Assembly: GCA_907163345.1 (NCBI GenBank)
Contig: CAJQUN010000170.1
Location: 496,001 to 560,000, forward strand
DNA length: 64,000 nt
Source: Haberlea rhodopensis
Taxonomy: Eukaryota > Streptophyta > Magnoliopsida > Lamiales > Gesneriaceae
Direction of reading: 5' to 3'
Positions 47,922 through 58,452 of this stretch are shown piece after piece. The translations under genes and the position numbers were made by a program. Below the pieces are notes generated by a model. That model saw only the letters and a program-made list of their open reading frames with translations. It had not been told where the DNA came from and did not search any database. The first letter of the stretch is position 1; every line of letters starts with the position of its first letter.

Positions 47922-48374
47922 GCACTCGTGCCGAAAAAGCCCTACTTGCTGTATTACCTCCTGAAGATAATTGTCCATTCACAGTTCGCGTTAATGCTGA
48001 AGTTATGGCATCTGATGGATCAACATCAATGGCTTCTGTTTGTGCAGGTAATCATGTCACAGCTGGGCTGTTACTGTAGAAGCTCCTCTATTTATGCATT
48101 TTACTTATCAGAATTTGTTTCTTTATGTGGCGATATACCTTCGCTTATTTCATCCACAACTCTTATCTTTATCTAGATAGTGTTTACTTTCTCGAAAGAT
48201 TTATTTGTCAGGATATGACGTGCATCTATCATTTTAGGCAGCATGGCATTGATGGATGCTGGCATTCCGTTGAAAGACATGTAACTGGTTTATCGGTGGG
48301 CCTCGTGACTCGTCAGATAAATTGATTCCTCAACTGGTGCAATCACATATTACAGAATTTTAAGTGATATCCTG
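47922..48374 (+). pseudogene. PNPase exons, mitochondrial type (part 1)
   Basis: Exon 47922-48047 (after CTGCAG, before GTAATC) encodes TRAEKALLAVLPPEDNCPFT then VRVNAEVMASDGSTSMASVC. Exon 48238-48374 (after TTTTAG, before GTAAGG) encodes GSMALMDAGIPLK. It then loses a base, continues HVTGLSVGLVTR, and after another shift reads STGAITYYRILSDIL. This is the second RNase PH-like core of polynucleotide phosphorylase, a 3'-5' exoribonuclease and RNA polymerase of organelles. Wording such as AEKALLAVLPPE and MALMDAGIPL fits the mitochondrial (PNP2) more than the chloroplast enzyme. Upstream exons are absent. Two frameshifts in one exon argue for a pseudogene. Confidence 0.8.
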
Positions 48375-48844
48375 GTAAGGAACACATTAGTTCCACTTCC
48401 GAATATCTTCTATAAAACCATATATGATTGTTTGTTGTTTCTGCTTTTGATTGTAAAAACTTTAAAATTTGAAATGGTTGGTAGTGTGAGAAAAATATGT
48501 CGTACAGCAGTTGTGCTCTGATTAGTTAGTGTGGGAGAAGTTGGCTTGAGTTTTTCAATAAACTTTGGCATAACCAAAGCAAGATTTGATTGTGTTTTAT
48601 TACTCTTCCTTGGCTGTTTTTTATTTCCTACTAAGCTAGTTGGTGATCAATGGAAAGTGAAGATCGACCCATCACTTGTGTGTTATTGTTTGTGACTTTG
48701 CGTGTCTTTTCATTCTTTACCATTCATTTTTTATTTTTATTTTTGGGGGTGAATTACCTTGCTTTCCATTTATCCATGCAGTCTATAAAATGACAAAGAA
48801 TTATGGCATCTGCCGTGATTTACCTTGCTTTCCATTTATATATG
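48375..48844 (+). other. PNPase intron sequence with short tandem repeat
   Basis: No coding sequence. A ~64-bp unit containing TTACCTTGCTTTCCATTTAT and GTCTATAA..ATGACAA..ATTATGGCATCT occurs twice at about 48757-48850. A third partial copy continues after the MULE at 55167, so the MULE landed inside this small repeat. Confidence 0.6.
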
Positions 48845-48937
48845 CATATGTTGGGGGTTTTTCAATAATTTAACCTAAATTTTTATAATAGTTATAAAAA
48901 TAACCGGAATTTTTTTTTTTATAAAAGTAACCTAAGT

Positions 48938-49290
48938 CGCCATCTCAGATGGCGACAATCACCAAATTCTTTTAATGTCGCCATCTGAGATGGCGACATT
49001 AAAATTTTTTTTTTTTATTGATGTCGCCATCTGGAATGGCGACATCAATAAAAAATTTTTTTTTTAATGATGTCGCCATCTAAGATGGCGATATCAAAAA
49101 AATTTTTTTTTTTATTGATGTCGCCATCTTAGATGGCGACATCAATACCATTATAAAATATTTTTTCCGTATTGTCGGCATAAAACGACGTAAAAATATA
49201 AAAATTTATAACTTTGTCGCCATCTCAGATGGCGACAATAAAAAAAAATTCATTTTTTATTTTATGTCGCCATTTGAGATGGCGACATTA
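48938..49290. repeat. Palindrome array, MULE 1 left end
   Basis: Seven copies of a ~22-bp palindrome of the form GTCGCCATCTNNGATGGCGAC at about 48940, 48976, 49023, 49072, 49120, 49216 and 49266. They are separated by A/T runs. Centre bases vary while arms are kept, including one paired-looking variant centre (TT/AA). Confidence 0.9.
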
Positions 49291-49487
49291 ATCAATTTTT
49301 TCACCTATTTATTCGAACAAAATCAGCTCATTTCATATATTCAGCTCATTTCATATAACTCATTTCATATCCTCCAGTTATTTGCTCCGATCAGCATATT
49401 TTAGGTACGTTGTTATATAAATAATCATATTTAACAGCATTATATATCATGTATTAATTTATGAATTTTATCTTTATTTTTTAAGGT

Positions 49488-51933
49488 ATGTCAATTAAAG
49501 TTTTGTTGTATTGGGGAGGCCAAATATTACAAGATTCAGAATCTGTTAGATATGATCGTGATCCGTCAAAAGGCATGACAATATCTCGCAATATTAATTA
49601 TTTACAGTTATTGAGCGATGTATATGATATTACTGGCATCGATCGTCACCAGTTCATTCTGAAAATATATTGTAAATATATATTCAGTGATTTTTCGGGG
49701 ATGAAACAAACAATATTTCCCGTTGACAGCGATTACAATCTAGCATGGCTATTGGATATTGAACAAAATCATACTTTTTTGGAGATGTATATACAAACAG
49801 AACCCTATGCTTATGATTTTATTACAGAAATGCCAACAACTGGTAGTGGTCCATCTGTAGTAGTTACAGAAAGACCAACTACCTCTATGATTCAAGATGA
49901 TGCTCCGATAGTTGCTGACAATGTTGTTCCCGAGCCACTAGCAGACAGTTTTGTGAATTTTGGAGATGATATTCGGTCTGAACCGGAGGGGATTCCATCT
50001 GAGGATGAGTCTGCTGACGATGAGGTTGATATTGTAGAAGTGCCAGTTACTGTAGCAGACACAACCACAACAAATGAACCTGAGCTTTATCAAACAATTC
50101 CATTTTTCTCCACGACACATGCAGACGTATTTGGTGATTCGATCGACCTTCCAACTGGTAAGTGGGGGAGTTATTACGATTATTCAAAAGGAGATATCCA
50201 TCTGAATATGGTATTTAAAGATAAAGGTCATCTTCAGGCAGCTGTGAAGGATTACTCCGTACGGATTGTAAAACGTGAGTATCTTGTTGTCAAAAGTACA
50301 AAAACTTTATGGAAAGTGGTGTGCAAACATAGTACACCAGATATGCCTTGCAGATGGTTTCTACGCGCCTCATTGGGGAAAAAAAATGGAATGTTCAAAA
50401 TAACAAAATATGGGGGTTCTCACACTTGTCTTTTGAGTGATTTATCGATCGATCATGCAAATTTGGACAAAAATATGATTGCTAGTTTGCTAGTGGGAAT
50501 CGTTCGACGTGATTCATCCTATGAGGTAAGTATGTTATTCAAACTGTTAAAGATAAATATGGTTTTGAGATCTCATATGCAAAAGGCTGGTATAGTTTGA
50601 GACGTGCTGTTGAAAATGTGTATGGAACATGGGAGACCTCTGTAAGAAAATTGCCTTATTACATGGGAGCTTTGCAAAAATGGAACTCAGGCACAGTCGT
50701 CGAATGGGACCATCTACCGAATGCTAGACCAACAGAGATGACTTTGAATTACGTGTTTTGGGCCTTCCAACCATGTGCAGATGGATTCCGACACTGTCGA
50801 AAAGTTATAAGTGTAGATGGAACCCATCTGTATACAAAATATCAACATAAGATGTTGATTGCCGTGTCCATGGATGCTAACAATCAAGTCTTACCTTTGC
50901 CTTTGCAATCGTTGACGAGGAAAGTTTTTTGTCGTGGAAATGGTTTTTGGAGTTGATTAGCAAGCACATTGTTAAAGGATCTGATGGTGTGTGCTTGATA
51001 TCTGATAGGCATCCGGGCCTTATTGCAGCCGCTGAATGTGTTGCCGACTTCAATTCCTCGCATGGAGTGCATCGATTTTGTTTGAGACATGTGTGCTCGA
51101 ACTTTAATAGTCGGTTCAAAAATGTTCATTTGAAAGACTTATGCTGGAAAGCTGGTTCAGAAAATCAGCTCAGAAAGTTCGATTCTACAATGGAAGAAAT
51201 AAAAAGTATTGAACCAAGAGCATTTGATTATTTGAATCGGATTGACAAGTCAAAATGGACTCTTGCACATGATGGTGGATGGCGGTGTGGTATTCTTACG
51301 ACAAATATGTCCGAGTGCATTAACGGAGTTATGAAGGGTGCTCGTCGCCTTCCAATCACCGCCATTGTGCAATTAACTTTTGATCGCTGTGTGCTCTATT
51401 TTCTTGAACGACTTAAGAAAGCGGAACGAATGATCCAAAATAATCAAGATTGGCCGGATTATGTATTTGAAAAATATGCTCGTGCTGATCATAATTCCAT
51501 TCACCATGATGTTCGGATGTTCGATCGAAGACCATTAACCGCTTCTGTAATCACTAGAGAGCAAGCAGGATGTGGCGGCAATACACACGTGGTCAACCTC
51601 AAAGCAAGGGGATGCTCTTGCGGAAAATGGAAACAGTTTGGCATACCATGTTCACATGCGATACAAGTGTGTCGACATTATGGTTTAAATGCGAAAAAAT
51701 TAGTCATCCAGTATTATAATATGTCTGAGTACTGGAACACATATCAAGGGCAATTCAATCCACTGTGGGCAGAGCAGTATTGGGACACCCCGTGCTTCGA
51801 GTTATTCCACAACTCCACTCTGCGCACGTCCAAACGGGTAGGTCGTGATCGCACTACACGTATCCAAAATGAGATGGATTGGCCAGAAGCCCGAGCAAGA
51901 CGACAAATGGCTTCAAGTTCTAGAAATCAATAA
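49488..51933 (+). pseudogene. MURA-type transposase of MULE 1 (two frameshifts)
   Basis: ATG 49488 follows a likely 5'UTR intron (GTACGTTG ... TTTTTTAAG). Residues ~1-115 are a conserved N-terminal domain (MSIKVLLYWGGQILQDSE). An acidic linker follows. The MuDR DNA-binding zinc region is next (WKVVCKHSTPDMPCRW ... GGSHTC, about 50310-50435). One-base losses near 50527 and 50894 break the frame. The MULE catalytic domain shows the first Asp in VISVDGTHLYTKYQHKM (about 50800), the second in CLISDRHPGLIAAAE (about 51000) and a candidate Glu in TTNMSECINGVMKG (about 51310). A SWIM zinc finger (CSCGKWKQFGIPCSHAI) is at about 51613-51665. Ends at TAA 51931-51933. The layout is that of a complete transposase apart from the two shifts. 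Confidence 0.92.
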
Positions 51934-52103
51934 AATTTTGGCGTGTAATTGATTGTATGTTTATTGTGTAAATAATATTACGTTATTCTGAAATTATTGT
52001 ACGTTACGAATTTTTTTATTTGTATGCTCACAAAACAAACATTTTTTTCAAACTTAATTTTATAACTACAAGAATCGGTAACAAGTTACAACATAATTAT
52101 GAC

Positions 52104-54377
52104 TTCAACGACGACGACGAGTAGCAAGTTTTCCTCCAGTACCACAAGGAGGAGGATTTGTCTGTCTTCTAACTCTTCGTGGCTCAACGACTTCCTCGCC
52201 TCTTTGCCTTGCCGCATGTGTGTTGGCAGGCTGCTGAAATGGAGTCAATTGAGGGAATAGAACTGGAGAGACATCGAAAGTGAAGTCATAGAAGAGTATG
52301 TTGCAAACCCAATATTTACATTTGTATCCACGCTGCTAGACTGGGCTTCAGTGGGCATGGGGGGATATGGCGTGAAGGGAGATATATCATCTGATGGTGC
52401 AGGCACAGGAATATAATAGTCTGTATACATATCTGGCTCTGTCCACGTAGATGGACCTGCAATATCTGTCTGCATAACCGACTCTGTCCATGTAGATGGA
52501 CCTGCAACATCTGCCGGCATATGTGTATCAACAGACTGGATTTCATTGTATGCCGGGAAGTTTCTATCTCGTCGTTCACGAGCCACTCGCACCACATTCT
52601 CGAACATATTTCTGTGTTGCCTCATCGACTCTGTCGTCATAGGCAAGTCATCAGCCAGATGTCGGTCATAGCTTGTAGTTAATTGCTCCATCTGCTCAAT
52701 CTGCAAAGTCCAAATATAGAATATAAATTATATACATCTAATCACAATTATAAAAACAAATTTTAACGTAATTCACGTACCACGTGCTGCCATGCCAGGC
52801 CATCACCATATTGATATCCCGTCTGTACAAAATATTAGCCACGTCCAATGTATCTACGTGTGACTTGTTCATACCACTCGGTGTATCGCCAAACAACGTA
52901 GTAACCACCATTAGTAAATCGTGGTCTCTCAACACGTAGATCATTTGCCCTCTCCCAGCAAAGTATGTATGCGAGATGCCGAGCGCTCCAGTCTTTGTTG
53001 ACGTTTCCCCTTCGACCAATATGATGCAATGCCTCATCCCCCGATTGTGGATCTTCTGGTATGTCTTGTAGCATACCAAATTGTCGGAGATCGTTGCATC
53101 TCAACGATATCGAAGAAAATCAACGGGCCTTTATATGTACCTAACTCCGTAATTCCTTCAGTATACTCATCGGGGTAAGGCTGCCAATTAAACTACAAAA
53201 TAACATTGCTTTAGAAAATATCAACGTAATGTTGTTTGTATAAACAAATTTAACAGCATGTTTACTTGAGTTACTGGCTGCTCATCGAGAATGTCCCTCA
53301 TGATGCGTATAGAATGACTCCCAGTTTCAGTAAATTTTAAATGACATGACCACCTGTATATATTCAATAAATGATTAGATGCATTAACACATACAAACAG
53401 TTATAAAACAAGACATATTCGTGTTACCTTGCACCATATGGAGCAGCACCGATCATTAGTGGCCCATAATCAGATCTTTCAACACCCAATTGAGGAGTCA
53501 AATTTGGGATTCGTGACCATGCCCAAATCTCATTTATTGTAAAGACATCAATAATACAAATTAGATTTAATTTAAAATAAACAAACATATTTAATTATTT
53601 AAAATAAACAAACATATTTACCTGTACGATTTGCAAGGCACCACCTAGCACTTTTTTCCCTCTCTCTGATGACGTACACAACTCACGATACAAGTACGCC
53701 AACACAGCACTACCCCAACTATATGTATGGGCAGAGTCGATATCCTCCAACTTCTGTAAATACAGTAACCTAACAAAACTACCTGATGTATCAGGGCACA
53801 TAATCCCCCATAACATCAACAACGCACAAGCCCGTGTAAACTTAACAACATCATCTGATGTACTATTTCCATCCAATGGATTGAGCTGCAAATGATTATG
53901 CAAAGCAACTAATTTCAAACGTGCGCCCTTAAGGTCTGTGATGTCTGGTAAGAAACCTAAATATGTATGGCAATATTCTTGCCAATCGGGTAAAGTCCTA
54001 TCAATATCAATCCCCGACACTACGATGCCATCTACTGGCAATGACCATATTACTGCAATGTCTTGCAGTGTGATAGACGCCTCTCCCGATCTGAGATGAA
54101 ATGTGTGTGTTTCACAGCGCCATCTCTCAACTAAAGCCGTGATCAGATGCATGTCAAGCTCAATCTTACCACACCTATATATACCATAAAATCCTATCAC
54201 GTGCAACAAATTAACAACACGTGTATCTAGTGGACACAAATCCCAAAAATAACTATGTGGGTTTCTCCCACGCAGTATGCTATCCATATCACCTGCCCAT
54301 ACATCATCGGATCGATGTGAAGACTCCAATGACAAAAGATGTGTGTCGATCGGGCCTGGTTGCCTCATTGGATCCAT
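52104..54377 (-). pseudogene. Plant mobile domain (PMD) gene of MULE 1
   Basis: On the minus strand a start ATG at 54377 lies directly after an intron acceptor (TATTTCAG|GATGG). Exon 1 (54377-53622, donor CAG|GTAAAT) is open for ~252 codons with the PMD core (RWRCETHTFHLRSGEASITL, QDIAVIWSLPVDG, SWGSAVLAYLYRELC). Likely further exons are about 53530-53433 (IWAWSRIPNLTPQLG), 53355-53270 (RIMRDILDEQP), 53190-52785 (YVVWRYTEWYEQVTRRYIG) and 52702-52104, low-complexity and ending in GTGGKLATRRRR. An in-frame TAA follows RRYIGRG, and a base shift affects the last exon. PMD proteins include the Arabidopsis MAIN/MAIL family. Here the gene is inside the transposon and convergent with its transposase. 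Confidence 0.85.
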
Positions 54378-54869
54378 CCTGAAATATAACACAAAAAATT
54401 AAAAACATTAATCTCAACATTACAAACAATATCCGCCGACTACTTACGGTCGTCACACAACGACCATCAACAACCGCTAACCCACCGCCGCCGGGCCGCC
54501 GGGCAGATTCATTTTTGCACCCCGCCCACCGGAACCAACATTTCAACATCAATATCGTCAAAATATTAACCCACAACACATATACTCCCAATTTACATAT
54601 CAAAATCATATTTAATCTAAAATTAAACAATAACAAAAATCAAACAAAAGATTCTAAATAAAATATCATGATTTATCTAAAATCAAAGCATAACAAAAAT
54701 ACAAAACATATCTTAAATAAGTTAGATAAGAAATTGATTTTTACACGGTGGATGTTTGAGAAGAAGAAAAAATCTGGACAGAATATCGCGTGGAATCCGT
54801 TTGAGAAGAAGAGAGGAAGAAAATAACCGGCGGCCGATGTATAAAATGAAGGCTAGGGTTTCTTATTGT

Positions 54870-55075
54870 ATTGATGTCGCCATCTTAGATGGCGACATCA
54901 ATAAAAAAATATTATTGATGTCGCCATCTGAGATAGCAACATAACTTTAAAAAAAAAAATTTCTTTGTTGTCGCCATCAGGCGACATCTTAAAAAAAAAA
55001 TTTATGATATTGTTGTCGCCATCTCAGATGGCGACATTAATAAATTTTTATTATTGTCGCCATCTGAGATGGAGA
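54870..55075. repeat. Palindrome array, MULE 1 right end
   Basis: Five copies of the GTCGCCATCT..AGATGGCGAC motif at about 54875, 54919, 54969, 55014 and 55055. Two are degraded. The array mirrors the one at 48938-49290 on the other end. Confidence 0.88.
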
Positions 55076-55345
55076 CTTAGGTTACTTTTATAAAAAAATA
55101 AAATTCCGGTTATTTTTATAACTATTATAAAAATTTAGGTTAAATTATTAAAAAACCCCATATGTTGGGGTCTATAATATGACAACGGATTATGGCATCT
55201 CGCATATGGCATCTCGTAGATGGTGGCCAATCAACATGATTCTTTGTGATTCTCTACTGGGTTCAGAGTAATGTTTACGTTCCCCTCAGTTTTTAATTTA
55301 TTTGATCATTCACGTGTTCGCTTCTTTGTCACGTACTATTTCCAG

Positions 55346-55560
55346 GGTTTGGAAGATCATCTTAGGGACATGGACTTCAAAATATCTGGAACCCGAAATG
55401 GAATTACAGCAATTCAGTTGGGAATCAAGCCTGCTGGAATCCCTTTAGATATAATATGCGAGTGTTTAGAACCTGCGTATAAAGGGCAGCTTCAATCCTT
55501 GATCACATGGACAGAGAGATAAATATACCACGTACTCAGGATGGTAGATTCTCTCCACAG
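55346..55560 (+). pseudogene. PNPase exon (part 2)
   Basis: Starts after TTTCCAG at 55345 with GLEDHLRDMDFKISGTRN, GITAIQLGIKPAGIPLDIIC, ECLEP. This is the conserved PNPase block containing the catalytic-site aspartate region (DMDFK). A base loss near 55497 then shifts the frame: the reading switches from QLQS to the frame that gives DHMDREINIPRTQDG. The exon end is uncertain. It follows the MULE 1 insertion and continues the gene from 48374 in the same orientation. Confidence 0.82.
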
Positions 55561-55701
55561 ATATATAAGATGTCATATTGGAGCTTTAGCTTCCTCGGTT
55601 TCCTTTTGGTTTTGACAGATAGTGTTAAACTTTTTTGATGTCATTTGTGTTAGTAATTTACGTGTCTTTGTTTGCATGACATTTTTCTGGAGCTTTCTAT
55701 T

Positions 55702-56344
55702 TGTGATACCCTTGTTCCACATAGGTAAAACATGGAAGTTTAAAATGGTTTATAAGGGGTTATAATGGACTTAGCAACTTGGATTAACCATTTTCTTAGA
55801 GCGATGACGTATTTCGTACATTGCTGTATGAGACCATCGTGCAGTCGAGCTTATGCGGGCTCGGGTCCGGGGCGTGACAGAATGGTATCAGAGTCTGCCA
55901 CTAGCAAGGAAAACACCGGGAGATAAGTGTTATGCAGGGCAAATTGCTACGTACGTGGGAGCTACCTCTTGATCCTTAAGGGGCAAAGTGCTACATGACG
56001 GGGGCCCACCTCTTGAACCTGCGGGACAAAGTGCCACGTGCGTGAGCGCCACCTCTTGAACCCGTGGGGAAAGGTTTTACATATATGGGAGCCACATCTA
56101 GATTCCTAGCGCTGGTAGATCGATGAATTAGGCCGCGACGAGGGCCTCACATTCTGAATTAGGGGTGATTGATACCCTTGTCCCACATGAGTAAAAATTG
56201 GAAGTTTAAAATGGTTTATAAGGTGTTATAACGGACTCCTATATCCACTTCGGTTAACCATTTTTTTAGAGTGAGTACGGATATGAAGTAGTTCCTATAT
56301 GAGGCCATTGTGTAGTCGCGCTTATCCGGGCCCGGGGCATGACA
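55702..56344 (+). mobile_element. TRIM (miniature LTR retrotransposon)
   Basis: 643 bases with LTRs 55702-55879 and 56166-56344 (TGTGATACCC / TGATTGATACCC ... GGGGCGTGACA / GGGGCATGACA). They are flanked by the 5-bp duplication CTATT (55697-55701, 56345-56349). A primer site TGGTATCAGAGTC starts at 55883 and a purine-rich AATTAGGGG precedes the second LTR. No coding capacity. Located in a PNPase intron between the exon at 55346 and MULE 2. Confidence 0.9.
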
Positions 56345-56528
56345 CTATTTGTAGCCTTCTTCATTCTTATGATAATCGCAAAATATGTTGATTCGTTGTT
56401 AGGTGTCCAATCTCAATTAACCACTCTCGAAGTATTTTTCAGGTAAAAATCTTGTTATATTATTGATTTTATCATATTGATTTTATAAATTTATTAATTA
56501 TTTGTAATATTTTATAAATTTTTCAGAG

Positions 56529-58272
56529 ATGTCGATTCAACTATTATTATATTGTGGAGGTAATATATTACAGGATTTGGATACCATTAGATATGATCGT
56601 GGTCCAATAAGAGTTACCACAATATCTCGCACAATTAATTTTATGCAGTTGCTGACCGAAATATATAATATCACGGGCATCGATGGCAACCAGTTTCTTC
56701 TGAAAATACATGTAAGACATATGTTTAGAGATTTTGCCGGGGTACGACAGACAATTTTGCCAATCGATAATGATTATAATTTAGCATGGCTATTGGATTC
56801 AGAACAAGGTCTTAGTTGCTTGGAACTTTACATAGAAACGGAACAAATAAACTATGATTATATTCCAGAAAATGTAGATTGTTTGCCTGTAGTTGCAGAA
56901 GGACCGACTGTCTCCGGTAGACACCACGATGACGATCCAATAGATGCTGATGTTATTGCTCCTGAGCCACTAGCAGACAGTTTCGCTGAATTGGGAAATG
57001 ATATTCAGTCAGAACCAGATGATATTCCGTCCGAGGATGATGCTGATGACGATGAGGTTGACATTTGTGTCATGTCAGAAACAATTGCAGATGAAGATGA
57101 AGGGATCCCAATCACCCAGGAAGTGTCAGTTAATGTACCGGAGACAACCACGACAACTAGTCATGTCCTTTATCCAACAATTCCATTCTTCTCAATGACA
57201 CATCCTGAAGTATTTGCAGACTCAGTAGACATTCCAACAGGTAAATGGGGGAGTTATTACGATTACTCCAAAGGGGATATGCATGTAGATATGGTCTTCA
57301 AAAATAAAGCACATCTGCAGGCAGCTGTAAAGGATTACTCTGTACGTGTTGCAAAACGAGAGTACCGCGTTGTGAAAAATACAAAAACATTGTGGAAAGT
57401 TGTGTGCAAACACAGTACAGAAGATGCACCTTGTAGATGGTACCTGCGCGCCTCGTTGAAGAAGAAAGTTGGATTATTCAAAATAAACAAATATGGAGGT
57501 TCTCACACATGCCTTTTGAGTGAGCTGTCTATCGATCATGCAAATTTGGACAAAAACATGATTGCTAGCTTGTTAGTGGGAATTGTTCGGCGTGATCCAG
57601 CTTTCGAGATAAAGTATGTAATTCAAACAGTCAAAGACAAATATGGATTTGAGATCTCTTATGCAAAAGGATGGTTTAGTTTGCGACGTGCTGTTGAGAA
57701 TGTGTATGGAACATGGGAGAGCTCCGTTCAGAAACTGCCTTACTATACGGGAGCTTTGCGAAAAATGGAATCCCGGCACCGTCATTGAGTGGATTCACCT
57801 TGACAATGCCAGACCAAGAGAAAAGACATTGAATTACGTGTTCTGGGCCTTCCGACCATGTGTAGAAGGATTTCAACATTGCCGCCGGGTAATAAGCGTG
57901 GATGGAACACATCTGTATACGAAATATCAACATAAGATGTTGATTGCCGTGGCAATGGACGCTAATAATCAAGTGTTACCTTTGGCATTTGCAATTGTTG
58001 ACGAAGAAAACTTTCTGTCATGGAGATGGTTTTTTGGAGATGTCAAGGCATATTACAATATAAATGAATATTGGAGCATATATCAAGGGCAGTTCGAACC
58101 AATATGGGGGGAGGAGTATTGGGACACCCCATCTTTTGAGTTGTACCATAACTCCACTCTGCGAAAAACCAGAAGAGTGGGTCGAGATCGAACAACGCGC
58201 ATTCAAAATGAGATGGACTGGCCAGAAGCCCGTGCAAGACGACAAATGGCTTCATCTTCTCGAAATCAATAA
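56529..58272 (+). pseudogene. MURA-type transposase of MULE 2, internally deleted
   Basis: ATG 56529 follows a likely intron (GTAAAAATC ... TTTTTCAG). The N-terminal domain, acidic linker and zinc DNA-binding region (WKVVCKHSTEDAPCRW ... GGSHTC) match MULE 1. The stretch EIKYVIQTVKDKYGFEISYA is intact where MULE 1 is shifted. A one-base shift near 57760 breaks the frame. The catalytic domain begins (VISVDGTHLYTKYQHKM; AFAIVDEENFLSWRWFFG). It then jumps from FFGDVKAY directly to NINEYWSIYQGQF near the C-terminus. That in-frame deletion removes the second catalytic Asp, the Glu and the SWIM finger. It ends with the same PEARARRQMASSSRNQ tail. Confidence 0.9.
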
Positions 58273-58452
58273 ATAATTTTATGTGTAATTTATTGTAAGT
58301 TTATTTTGTAAATGATTTTACGTTATTGTGAAAATTGGTTGTTTGTCTATCACACTATTTTAGTATATGTTTAATTGCTCACAAAACAACATTGTTCAAT
58401 ATTTCAAAAAAATTTCAAATATCAAATATTTACAAGATAAAGACAACAAATA

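Larger units (their letters stand above)
48855..55158 (+). mobile_element. MULE 1: Mutator-like element with MURA and PMD genes
   Basis: The ends are ~100-bp inverted repeats starting GGGTTTTTCAATAATTTAACC (left) and, inward from the right, GGGTTTTTTAATAATTTAACC. A 10-bp duplication CATATGTTGG flanks them (48845-48854, 55159-55168), in the usual MULE range of 9-11. Inside the ends are arrays of GTCGCCATCT..AGATGGCGAC palindromes. There are two converging genes: a MURA-type transposase (+, 49488-51933) and a five-exon plant-mobile-domain gene (-, 54377-52104). Both carry a few frameshifts or stops, so this copy is probably inactive. It sits in a PNPase intron. Confidence 0.92.
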
